DNA from: Ceratothoa steindachneri | Lineage: Eukaryota > Arthropoda > Malacostraca > Isopoda > Cymothoidae | Direction: 5' to 3' | Length of the DNA stretch: 64,000 nt | Assembly: GCA_963969495.1 (NCBI GenBank) | Contig: OZ018320.1 | Location: 79,713,248-79,777,247, forward strand | In this document: positions 52,001 to 57,810 of the stretch, in pieces | Position numbering within the stretch: position 1 is the stretch's first letter | How the letters are laid out: each line of letters begins with the position of its first letter | Program-made: the position numbers and the translations under genes | Notes under the pieces: model-generated | Databases searched by the model: none | Seen by the model: the letters and a program-made list of their open reading frames with translations, nothing else | Told to the model about the DNA's origin: nothing

Positions 52001-55000
52001 GCTCCATTTTTGTTCATTAAGCACCCGCAAATGCTCAAATTGGATGGTTTCTATTTATTAGCTACCAGTTTCATTATTGCCCACACATTTTCTATTCGGT
52101 TCAAAGCTGTCGAATTTCTGGAAAGCGATTTGTCCTAAAGGTTCGGTGTTATTTTCACTTATAACCTTGGTGTTGCTTGAGTTTTATGATAAATTTACTA
52201 TCAAGTTTAAAAATATAGTAATCATCCAAAAATTGCTCTTGAACTGTTGGGAAAAAGCGGTGAAGAAGAACGTTTTGGTACCATTTTGAGTTCGTGGCAG
52301 TTTTCTTGGGCAAACTTGTTAAGTGCTCCAGTTCCCGTAAATGAGAAGCAGCTCTAGAATTCAGAGTGTCCGAATGTTTCACCGTGGAACGACACGGGAC
52401 TCGTAAAGCGCTACCCCTTTCTCTCAGAAGGATGAATCTTCCAGAAGCTCCAAAACAAGTGGAAGGGAGCTTCATTAGAGAATACCATTTTGCTCCAATT
52501 TTCGACCGTTCATTGGTTATATTTCATACATAAGTGAAACCTATCAGTAAAGTTCTTCTTGGTGAGATAGGTCTTCTTCGAACAAAGCCATTCTTAACTT
52601 GAGACTTTTGTCGAAAAGTCTGCTCCTCAGTGTGCGTGCTGAAGCCTTCACACCTGCTTCTTTCTAATCATGAGAAAACTTGGCATTGGAGACGACCCGT
52701 TCCTTGAGCTTAGATATTAGAGGAAGGCGATCTTGCCGTTCTTCTGAATCTCTTGAGTGTCTTTTTAAAGAAGTAATGATCTTAGAGATATCACTCCTTG
52801 ATGAAATACCCTTATCAACTATCTACTAGCATTTCATACCACTTTAGGGCACAAAAACAATGGTGCCACAGTTTCGTTTGAAAGAACTATTTCTGAAAGA
52901 GAAAAAGATTCAAACATTTTTTAGATAATAATTACACAACATCATGGAACTAACACATATTTCTTATCATTTTTCCATTTGATTGAATAGCAAAGCTCCA
53001 GGGATGAAATTCAGGTCCTACAGGAACAGGACTAGAGCGCAATTTTGAATGCATTATTTTTTTATTGATTTTTTAAATACAGACTTTTAATAAAACTGCT
53101 TATAATTTAAATATTAGTTAATTATTCGTATAGTATAAATTCTAAAAAAGAAATAAAAACAAATATATATTAGTCTCAAAACATTTTGCCATAGATATAC
53201 AATATTTTTCCTTCGTTGTCGGTCTTTATCTTCTTAAAAATAATAACTATTTTTGCTTTATATTTTTTCAGACAAATTGACCACCCCTAATTTGTAGAAG
53301 AGGCATACAGTCCTCTTTGGAATCCGCGCCGGAAGGACAAACAGAGAGCTTTCAAACTTTCTCAACATCAGCAGAATTATTGCGGAAAAGGTCAGAAAGG
53401 AGCTAGAAGATTCAGGATTCGACCACGAGACAAGAGCAGGAAGAACGATCCATGATCGACGATCGGACGCCATTACAATGCCGGAATTTGTCACTGAAAT
53501 CTAAAAGAGCATTAAAAATGATCACCGAAATGAGCAGCTTAGAGTCATATAGATGAAATTTCCAGTGACAATCATGATCTACAGTGTCATCAGCAGTAAA
53601 GATGATGTCATGCTACATCATTTTCCCCCCCGAGGGCCTCAGACTAAACCCCAACGGCTAAATATGTGTTCTGACTGAGGTGGCGAAGCCATGGATCAAG
53701 CGGGTAACTGCAGGGAGGCCTTACGTGTGGTAGTAAGACTGCGTCCTGTCACACCAGGCACAAGATCCAGGACTAACTGTCAGAGAATTTCTTCTATCAC
53801 ACACCACCTGAAATTTAGCTTACAAGCTAGCCTTAGTGCAACCTCTTCAGCTTCTCTTTGTGAGTCATGTTGGAGGAGCTTAAACACAAAGGACGAGCTG
53901 AAGGCCAAGATTACCACGGTCTTCAGAGGGCTAAAATAGGAGATACCTAGTGATGAGTTCTTGCAGCCGCCTATAGGTTTTCATCGATGCCACAGATGGG
54001 TCCATTTAGTGTAAGCGAAAGAACATGTCATGAGTTCAAACTGATCCAAATTTAAAGAATATATCTCAAAAAATAAAAACAGATTTATTTTCTCCTGAGA
54101 CAGGCATAGTCCAAGCGAATAAAGTCCCAAGCCTGCTTGTATATTAATATATACAGGATTTCGGGGAAAATTTGTCCGTTTGCATAAAAGAACCCCCTAC
54201 CATCACCACAGTAATCGTAATCTCTCAGCCAAAAATGAATTTATTTTAAAAACTCCAATATATCGATAGATTATGACAGAGATATTAGTTTACTCAAAGT
54301 AACTACCCCCAGCATCAAGACGCCTCCTGAATATTGAGCATGTGTTCCTTACTGTGTCGCCGTGAAGATCTTTGCACACTTCCTTAATCTTGGCCACCAG
54401 CTCGCCTCGCACATAATAATCCATGGGATTACTATCAGAGTAACTAATAGGCAGGAAAGTGGGGCCGGCGAAGTTGTAGAAATCCTCCAACGACCACTTC
54501 TGACTTTTTCTTCAGAGTTATAGCCTTCCAGTAACAACCATCATCTCCAGCCCTGGTTTGACTTCAGTTTCTATCATCTCCACATAAATGTTTGAATTGA
54601 GCCTAAAAAAGGGCCAAAGATATGGGGCAACGTGCTGTCACCATCACTGGAGACACATACACAGACTATCACAGTTTGGCGTAACTTGGTCTTCAAAATA
54701 CGTGGAAAGTTGCATGGATTTTAGGCAATCCAGCTGTTCTTCTGAGTGTTATGCAACTTGTCCTAGCAGAAGTTCTTTTCTGCTAAGAAGAACCAGAATA
54801 TCCCCAGCTCAACAGGATCCTTCAGCTAGTTCAGGAGCTTCTTCCTCTTTGTCAATCGGTTCTACTTGACCTTGGCTCTTAGAATTTGTCCCTTGAGCTT
54901 CTAGTACGAGTGGTAACGAAAGTACTTTTTCAAAGATAGCATTGTGGTAGCGAATCCAACACCGACCTCACTTTCGCCAAAGCCAAAATTTCCTTGCTCA

Positions 55001-56469
55001 GGTCTTCCATTGCCTTCTCCTGCAGTCGTTAGATAAATTTCAGCGTGCAGACGCAGTCATAACGCCTGTTGTGTCCCTTCTTTCTACTGGCCACAGCTTC
55101 GTAGTCTCCACTAAGGCTACCAATGTCATGTCTTACAGCTTATATAGTATTCGCAGAGTATTGTACATCAATTATGATGTCGGAATTTTGATACCCAGCG
55201 CAAATCATTATGATGCGTGTAACTCTTTTTAATACTCAGATTGCTTCCAGTACTCCATGTCAGCTAGCTTTGTCTCAACTAGAACTTTACTCTTTATGGT
55301 CTCCAGAGCCGTTGACTCTTCATCGATACATTAAACTGTTCCTGAAAAAAAGAAGACTGAAATTGTCAAATTTAAACCAAACACCCTCCATACCGAGTTT
55401 TTCAAAAATTATGTTACCCTCATTTTTATAGCTTTCGAGAGATTTACATGTATGATAGAAAAGGTTCCGTCAGAAGAACATAAAGTTCTACTTTTTCAGC
55501 ACGTGTTATTCAAACATTTTTTTTACATTCTGTGCAACTGTGTTGAGGTGGAAGTGAAAAAAAAACGAGAGCTCTGCTCTCCTGCGCGCACGAGCCACAA
55601 CAAGTCTAACATCGCCAAGCGGCTCACTGTCAGCTGGATGACCGTCAACAAAGTTGCGAAGAGGTTCAAAAACGGGAAAGACCTAATAGATCGACTAAGT
55701 TTAGGCATACTTCAAGTTGGCAACCGTTTGGCTGTGAGAAAGGCCTTCGAATGTGATCCAAAGCTTAAAATTACTTCGCTCGTAAAGAAACAGAACATTT
55801 CAGTGCCCACGGTGTCCTGTGCAATCAAAGATGAGGGCGGCAAGAGCTTGAGGTGCGTTGAAAGGCCTCTGCTCACCAACACGATGCAATAACAACGTCG
55901 GGAGCGCTGCCGTGGCCTTCTCAACGACTTAAAGAGTCATAGCCATCGAGTTCCGAATTTTCTGATGGAAAAATATTCACGTTTGATCTGTCATCAACAA
56001 GCAGAACGACCGCGTGGTAAGCTTCGGCCAGGAGGTCGACCGAGATCCGTACGTATCCACAACTTAGCACTCGGCCTCCGTAATGATGCTTGGCGTCGTG
56101 GCTTTAAAGGGTGACAAGATGCCAACGGCATGGTTCGGAGCTGGTTACAGAGACATTTTGACCACAAATTTCCCGCCCTAGATGGGAAAGATCACGAATT
56201 AGGTGAACTACGTCCCACATGGCCAAGAACATGGAGAGTGGTGTCGAAAATGAACTTTTTGTGGAAGGAATTTTTTCCACCGCAGTCGCCCGATCTCAAT
56301 CCTCTCGAGAATAGCGTGTGGGCACATTTCGAGGGCGAGGAATGTATGGTCCGCCACATCAACGTTGACGGACTTCGTCCACTTGGAGCCAGTGCTCGCC
56401 GCCGAGGGCGACCACATTGATAAAAATCACAATTTAAAAACTTATTAATGTTGAAACAATAAAAACGTA

Positions 56470-56522
<53 letters not shown>

Positions 56523-57810
56523 TCATGAAAGAAATAAAATAATAATATATGGCTTTTTTATGGGTCCCATTTGCTTGGATTACCCACATTATTTTTTAAC
56601 TAAGCTCCAGTCGTAATTTTCTTTTTAGTAATTCACGTTCCTTCTCTATATTCTTTGTCACTAATGCAAGATTTTTCCAACGTATTAAAATACTTCTCTA
56701 ATATGGCCGGTCCCAAGCCCTGCTGAGAAAAGGGAAATATTGGCTGAGGGGACAACGGATATCTCAGCCATAAAACCAAACGCGATTTAAGAGAAAAACT
56801 ACCCATAATTCAAGAGATTACTAACCAATCTTCCTGGCAACTATATAGCCGTTTGTCTACCATTGCTGCTGGAGCAATAACTATTAGTGGTTAAATGCAC
56901 CCAAAACTAATAATAATAAACGTGTTACATTCGCAATTGGGGTCGGCAATGAAAAATTTAAGAGGGAAATCCTATAGATTTTTGTCTATTCTAATTGTAT
57001 CGAATTGAAGGTTCCTGTTTTACTTAAATTTTAAACTTAATTTGTACCTATAAAGTAAATATAAATATACATAAAACAAAAGAATTTTTTAAAATTTAAT
57101 TCAGCTGCAATAACGTACCTATAAAATACGGTTACTATCGCTGAGGGACTATCCTTAGTCACGTTAAGCAAGTGGCTTTCGTATTGCTCTATGCCAAATG
57201 AACCTATAGAGTAAAATTAGTTATAAATCATTGAAATAAATAAATGTATTGTCCTTTTTGATACATTCATTTCATTGGCGTGGATGACGAGCGTCCGCCA
57301 CACCTGCCCGATGCATTGTCGAGGAGGCAATCCATCGCTATAGTAACGCAGAGTTATTGGTTTCACAGTAGGATACCCATACTGTGATAAAGACCAACGG
57401 TTTGGCTACTTTCCGAAATATTACCATTGTTATTCGTATATTACTAATTTTGCATTGAAATTGTTTCTAGGTCTGTACGGCTGTCATTAAAACAGTTTAT
57501 TTTCAAATATTATTATTATAAGAACAATTAAGACCATTGTTCTTTTAATTACACTAAACTTTCTCTTGTACAAAAGGAATGACTTAAATTGTCCCTCTTA
57601 AACTTAACCTTTGCTAACCCGCTTAAAAATTTGTTTATAAAATCCTTAAATCTTTTAATGTTCTAATTGGCTTCCCAGGACAATGGATGGAGCAAGACAT
57701 TTTATATGGCAGCTGGATGGTGCTTTCTTTCTTGCATCACCTACATCCCTTTCATATCGGCCGAAGCTCAACCATGGAATTTTGACGAAAGTGACAAAAA
57801 CCAACGATAA
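23135..57810 (+). CDS. SLC17-family transporter gene (nine exons recognised)
   Basis: This multi-exon gene encodes an anion transporter of the SLC17 part of the major facilitator superfamily (sialin, Na-phosphate and vesicular glutamate carriers). Exons at 23135-23325, 24018-24108, 27199-27435, 30768-30979, 47146-47271, 47579-47732, 50230-50385, 50598-50677 and 57679-57810 join with consistent phases (1-0-1-1-0-0-1-1-0), all GT-AG, giving about 459 codons. Family proteins are usually about 480-560 long; the missing part is the N-terminal start exon. Blocks include VRNSFPVALVAM in TM1, FYGPIPATVQGLLSAWAP, PWKKIISS, SDYI-x10-RRI and SSIDVAPNYTGTFSG. An in-frame TGA at 30809-30811 interrupts it. 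The substrate cannot be told. Eight introns total about 33 kb and are loaded with transposons. Confidence 0.88.
24018..24108 (+). CDS. SLC17-like exon: start of TM2
   Basis: After TTTGTTTCAG it codes ANEGEFFWNASQEGVILATY and FWGFLISRLL, matching the W-x5-QGxILSSFFxGY block of the family. The donor is GTATTT. It is 91 bases long and leaves in phase 1. Confidence 0.85.
24640..24760 (+). repeat. isolated degenerate units of the minisatellite
   Basis: CACTTATTTACAAGGACACG, CTTCATTTACAATG and CACTCATTTACAGAGATC are weak copies of the CACTCATTTACAAGGA unit found from 25345 on. About 580 bases of other sequence separate them from the main array. Confidence 0.5.
25345..26200 (+). repeat. 29-bp minisatellite with degenerate left half
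   Basis: From about 25857 to 26175 there are eleven nearly identical 29-base units with the core GATAGGCACTCAATTACAAG, differing at GTCGG/GTCAG and GTGTG/TTGGG. To the left (25345-25856) about sixteen diverged units of roughly 28-35 bases share CACTCATTTACAAGGA and CCAGGCAC. The array lies in the intron between the second and third recognised transporter exons. No spacers separate the units, so it is a tandem array and not a CRISPR. The homogeneous half must have expanded recently. Confidence 0.93.
26200..27198. other. intron sequence, nothing recognised
   Basis: Intron of the transporter gene after the minisatellite. It includes C/A-rich simple sequence near 26518-26570. No other feature was seen. 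Confidence 0.4.
27199..27435 (+). CDS. SLC17-like exon: TM2-TM4 region
   Basis: After TTTTCTCAG the phase 1 frame codes ELLGQRATAAVVLGGAGILT, LLAPMAAHIHPYALAADRFL and GAFYGPIPATVQGLLSAWAP. This matches the family's GG-K-x-V, LTPxAA, R-x-L-x-G-x-G and P-A-x-W-x-x-W-x-P-P-x-E-R blocks. The donor is GTAACC. Confidence 0.9.
28030..28075 (+). repeat. possible Helitron-like 3' terminus
   Basis: CCCGGACAACGCCGGG forms a short hairpin near 28053-28068, followed after a few bases by GGCTAG. A hairpin followed by CTRR is the usual Helitron end, but the next base is A and not T, and no 5' end was found. Weak call. Confidence 0.25.
28311..28531 (+). repeat. pair of about 92-bp direct repeats
   Basis: Copies at 28311-28402 and 28439-28531 share TAACTATTCGGCTGATTC, GTTGTTTTACATTCT and TTTTGAAT-ATATAATT. 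They are roughly 85 percent identical by eye, separated by 36 bases. The first follows a GTCGGTCGGTCGGT run. They lie in a transporter intron and have no coding potential. Confidence 0.75.
28550..30300. other. intron stretch, unresolved
   Basis: A moderately GC-rich stretch (28816-29500) with a 138-codon plus-strand frame at 28816-29232. No domain, tRNA or LTR pair could be recognised. It may be a retroelement end. Confidence 0.25.
30308..30350. repeat. (AACAT)n microsatellite
   Basis: About eight tandem AACAT units, followed by degenerate ones. Confidence 0.9.
30768..30979 (+). CDS. SLC17-like exon: TM5-TM6 with in-frame TGA
   Basis: The acceptor is CTGACTAATCAG and the donor GTATAT. The phase 1 frame codes STVGGTVGLFLSG, a TGA stop at 30809-30811, then LSDICGWRSSFWIGGSLNLI and ILPFWIFAIRNSPQEHPWLS. 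These match the family's GTVxxxPLSGxL, GWxxxFYxxGxxG and SPxxHPxISxxE blocks on both sides of the stop, in the same frame. The exon length keeps the phase (1 in, 0 out). Nothing else in it is damaged. This exon lies in no long open frame because of the stop, and was found by matching phase and motifs. Confidence 0.85.
30980..32160. other. intron stretch and possible LINE 3' UTR
   Basis: The part from about 31640 to 32160 adjoins the end of the CR1-like ORF2 and probably holds its 3' untranslated region. No tail repeat was identified. 30980-31640 shows nothing. Confidence 0.3.
32162..34925 (-). pseudogene. CR1-like LINE, ORF2 (AP endonuclease + reverse transcriptase)
   Basis: The minus strand from about 34920 reads LLFNARSIRNKFPELR, then VAITESWLKT (endonuclease Asn and Glu), VMGDFNRQVDWE (Asp/Asn block) and GGSDHQLIRF (SDH), so the endonuclease core looks intact down to 33739. 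The reverse transcriptase follows: PKNYRPIS-type block (SNYRPISLTSIVGKLMES, about 33450), VVYLDFQKAFDKVPHHRLL (33250), FPQGSVLGPLLF (33060), KFADDTKLG (about 32960, catalytic FADD), then LVRPHLEYAVQFWSP (32600) and LDLFSLETRRLRGQ. Stops occur at 33739-33741, 33574-33576 and 33298-33300, with frameshifts near 33320, 33080, 32705 and 32520. It is an antisense insertion in a transporter intron. Confidence 0.88.
35022..36184 (-). pseudogene. CR1-like LINE, ORF1 (zinc finger, coiled coil, SGNH esterase)
   Basis: The 359-codon frame starts MIGHKHKKYSVFKI at 36184. Residues about 27-57 hold C-x2-C, C, C, C and C-x2-C, a PHD-like zinc finger. Residues 60-105 form a coiled coil (KKIERLKEEHSHQIRRLEEK). 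A long Lys/Glu-rich stretch covers 120-190. VSLVGDSKARGLQ (about 203) is the GDS block and VSGNDLYLRGG (about 254) the GxND block of an SGNH esterase. A frameshift near 35250 moves the end into another frame, where QRDGVYLSFKGKAFL stands at the place of the usual DxxH; His is Tyr. The PHD plus esterase layout is typical of CR1-clade ORF1. Confidence 0.82.
36185..36700 (-). other. probable 5' UTR of the CR1-like LINE
   Basis: A GC-richer stretch directly upstream of ORF1 without coding motifs. The element's exact 5' end is not visible. Confidence 0.35.
36915..37012. repeat. (GA)n microsatellite
   Basis: About 95 bases of GAGA repeat with a few AAAG interruptions. Confidence 0.95.
37139..37340 (+). 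repeat. tRNA-derived SINE-like element
   Basis: TGGTAGCCTAGCGGCTAGC (37142-37160) resembles a pol III A box and TGATTCGAACCCGACC (about 37197-37212) a B box, at tRNA-like spacing. The middle does not fold into a proper anticodon arm. A T-rich stretch and a CT-rich body with TGATCCTTGTTTGG follow. The body recurs at 21485-21580 without the head, which supports a dispersed repeat over a true tRNA gene. Confidence 0.5.
37341..40440. other. intron stretch, nothing recognised
   Basis: About 3 kb without a recognisable domain or RNA gene. A GC-richer part lies at 39430-39760. An eight-pair palindrome TTCTAACA...TGTTAGAA is at about 38912-38934. Confidence 0.35.
40440..40785 (+). other. open stretch left of the hAT terminus, unidentified
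   Basis: Two overlapping plus frames (40446-40715 and 40453-40815) of 89 and 120 codons show no recognised domain. The stretch is richer in GC than its flanks and may be part of a LINE. Confidence 0.2.
40786..42510 (-). mobile_element. hAT (Buster / ZBED5-like) element, one terminus and decayed transposase
   Basis: The left edge reads CAGTGGTTCGCAAACC (40786-40801), the classic hAT terminal repeat CAGNGGTTCNCAAACC. It follows CTCTATGG, which fits the Buster-type target site nnnTAnnn. The transposase is on the minus strand, about 42290 down to 41450: TITRQDIFNTLNIFFKKHDL, VCIDGAGSIMANC, VQARALNARIFHKRCEEMG, IFMQLNKLNSEMQG, EDSSEISLADIKKYY. These follow the order of ZBED5-like proteins (TTxxDIFxxLxxFF, CxDGAxxM, LNxRLFxxLCEEMGS). 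Stops and frameshifts are frequent. The other terminus and the N-terminal BED finger were not found, so the copy seems 5'-truncated. Confidence 0.75.
42511..42985. other. spacer, nothing recognised
   Basis: AT-rich sequence between the hAT relic and the next LINE. No matching second hAT terminus was seen. Confidence 0.3.
42990..46130 (+). pseudogene. jockey-like LINE: endonuclease, reverse transcriptase, RNase H remnants
   Basis: WEEIKVLLANLHPTVVCLQE (44012-44070) is the start of the AP endonuclease, followed by FIYKAF and IYFPPFF. The reverse transcriptase is reduced: IQHGTFLSVTLFVVSVNGG (about 44955-45015) and FYVENLSIYM (about 45053-45085), where the catalytic YVDD has become YVEN, then LGLVFDQRLT (45270). 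RNase H appears at 45900-46110: VEIQRLVWEIGHQSQFGQRI then VIYNDSQTVLR and FTENEHADETA. Upstream (43067-43950) are gag-like open frames with no clear motif. Most of the palm is deleted, and the frame changes many times. It lies in sense orientation in a transporter intron. Confidence 0.7.
46131..47145. other. LINE 3' flank and intron, nothing recognised
   Basis: No domain was recognised. A G-run of ten bases is at about 46570. Confidence 0.3.
47146..47271 (+). CDS. SLC17-like exon: PWKKI block and TM7 start
   Basis: It follows a 16.2-kb intron. After CTCATTTTCAG it codes KSVPWKKIISSRYLHICLLA, then HFARTSLDTVLISEGPSFFT. This fits the VPWKKIxTSxPVWAxxxAHF block, where the large cytoplasmic loop meets TM7. 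The length is 126 bases, phase 0 to 0. The donor is GTAAGT. Confidence 0.87.
47579..47732 (+). CDS. SLC17-like exon: TM8 and SDYI loop
   Basis: After GTTTTACAG it codes LGLPLSTGSYVCAGNYLASV, LILMVYGNMSDYIINKNYVR and TVTARRICHLL. The block fits L-P-Y-x-x-x-x-x-x-S-x-x-x-G-x-x-A-D-x-L, then R-K-x-x-x-x-x-G. The donor is GTACAT; phase 0 in, 1 out. Confidence 0.88.
48250..49700. other. probable retroelement remnant, unclassified
   Basis: This part of intron six is richer in GC than its flanks. It has short readable stretches such as NSGQHLGRTSDKTLHSFAAK (48890-48950), but no ordered domain series. It may be a decayed LINE ORF1. Confidence 0.25.
50230..50385 (+). CDS. SLC17-like exon: TM9-TM10
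   Basis: After TTTACTCCAG the phase 1 frame codes ANGGSLVLLIGIALADCNTV, VVITLWILIGGLASGTACSY and TLSSIDVAPNYT. The last part fits the family's N-H-x-D-I-A-P-x-Y-A-G signature. Donor GTTGGT, phase 1 out. Confidence 0.9.
50598..50677 (+). CDS. SLC17-like exon: TM11
   Basis: Only 80 bases. After TACTTACAG it codes GTFSGFYAIGNLGSAITPLI and TSAFLSH, fitting G-x-L-x-G-x-x-N-x-x-x-x-x-x-G-I-x-x-P. The donor is GTGAGT. Phase 1 in, 0 out. Confidence 0.88.
50713..51173. mobile_element. MITE-like element with doubled terminal repeat
   Basis: TTTAGCGTGCGGTTTACC at 50771-50788 is repeated exactly, inverted, at 51148-51165. A second left copy, GGTGCTACTTTAGCGTGCGG (50713-50732), pairs with CCGCACGCTAAACTAGCACC (51154-51173) with one mismatch. 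The inside is AT-rich with TAA-type simple repeats and has no coding capacity. The size is about 460 bases. A target site duplication is not certain. It lies in the last transporter intron, just after an exon, and its family is not recognised. Confidence 0.75.
51180..52150. other. intron stretch, nothing recognised
   Basis: No domain-bearing frame or RNA gene was seen. Confidence 0.35.
52155..52800 (-). pseudogene. Tc1-like transposase fragment
   Basis: The minus strand reads KASARTLRSRLFDKSLK (about 52645-52595), the end of the second DNA-binding helix-turn-helix, then ENWSKMVFSNEAPFHLFWSF (about 52505-52450), where the catalytic FSDEA has become FSNEA. The remaining part to 52155 is in changing frames. 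It resembles the copy at 10540-10990. The C-terminal catalytic residues are missing. Confidence 0.6.
53270..54010 (+). pseudogene. mariner-like transposase with internal deletion
   Basis: The plus strand reads RAGRTNRELSNFLNISRIIA (about 53318-53385) and HDRRSDAITMPEFVTEI (53445-53500), the N-terminal helix-turn-helix and linker. PVTIMIYSVISSKDDVM (53562-53612) is the block after the first catalytic Asp. GRPYVWQ (about 53722), a stop, then DELKAKITTVFRGLK (53895-53938) near the C-terminus complete it. The segment between linker and PVTIMIYSVI, which should contain the first Asp, is missing, so an internal deletion is visible next to several frameshifts. Confidence 0.72.
54147..55396 (-). mobile_element. 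mariner-like element, decayed, with candidate termini
   Basis: The transposase is on the minus strand. KLRQTVIVCVCVSSDGDSTL, then PHIFGPFLGSIQ (about 54695-54605) matches the VMVFGVVSSDGDVMPPHFF block. SNPMDYYVRGELVAKIKEVC and NTCSIFRRRLDAGGSYF (54430-54293) are the third catalytic Asp region and the C-terminus, with a stop near 54290. The left edge TATACAGGATTTCGGGG (54149) and, inverted, TATGGAGGGTGTTTGGTTT (near 55396) are similar enough to be terminal repeats starting at TA. The span of 1.25 kb is normal for mariner. The N-terminal half of the protein is not readable. Confidence 0.6.
55452..56430 (+). pseudogene. mariner-like transposase, nearly full length, broken
   Basis: The frame at 55452-55891 has SNIAKRLTVSWMTVNKVAKR, FKNGKDLIDRLSLG and LKITSLVKKQNISVPTVSCA, the paired helix-turn-helix region. 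In other frames follow KIFTFDLSSTSRTTAW (about 55970-56020), MLGVVALKGDKMPTAWFGAG with YRDILT (56081-56165), and FFPPQSPDLNPLENSVWAHF (56270-56335), where the third acidic residue is in NPLEN. The end is near 56418. At least three frameshifts are present. The first catalytic Asp of FSDEK is lost (LMEKY). It is tail to tail with the element at 54147-55396. Confidence 0.75.
56469..56518. repeat. (AT)n microsatellite
   Basis: About 50 bases of pure AT dinucleotide just after the mariner relic. Confidence 0.95.
56519..57678. other. end of the last transporter intron, nothing recognised
   Basis: AT-rich; no domain-bearing frame or RNA gene was seen. Confidence 0.35.
57679..57810 (+). CDS. SLC17-like last exon: TM12 and C-terminus
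   Basis: It follows a 7.0-kb intron. After GGCTTCCCAG it codes DNGWSKTFYMAAGWCFLSCI, TYIPFISAEAQPWNFDESDK and NQR, ending TAA at 57808-57810. It fits W-x-x-V-F-Y-x-A-A and the family's G-E-x-Q-x-W tail. The C-terminal tail after TM12 is short. Confidence 0.88.
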   Translation, partial: DNGWSKTFYMAAGWCFLSCITYIPFISAEAQPWNFDESDKNQR

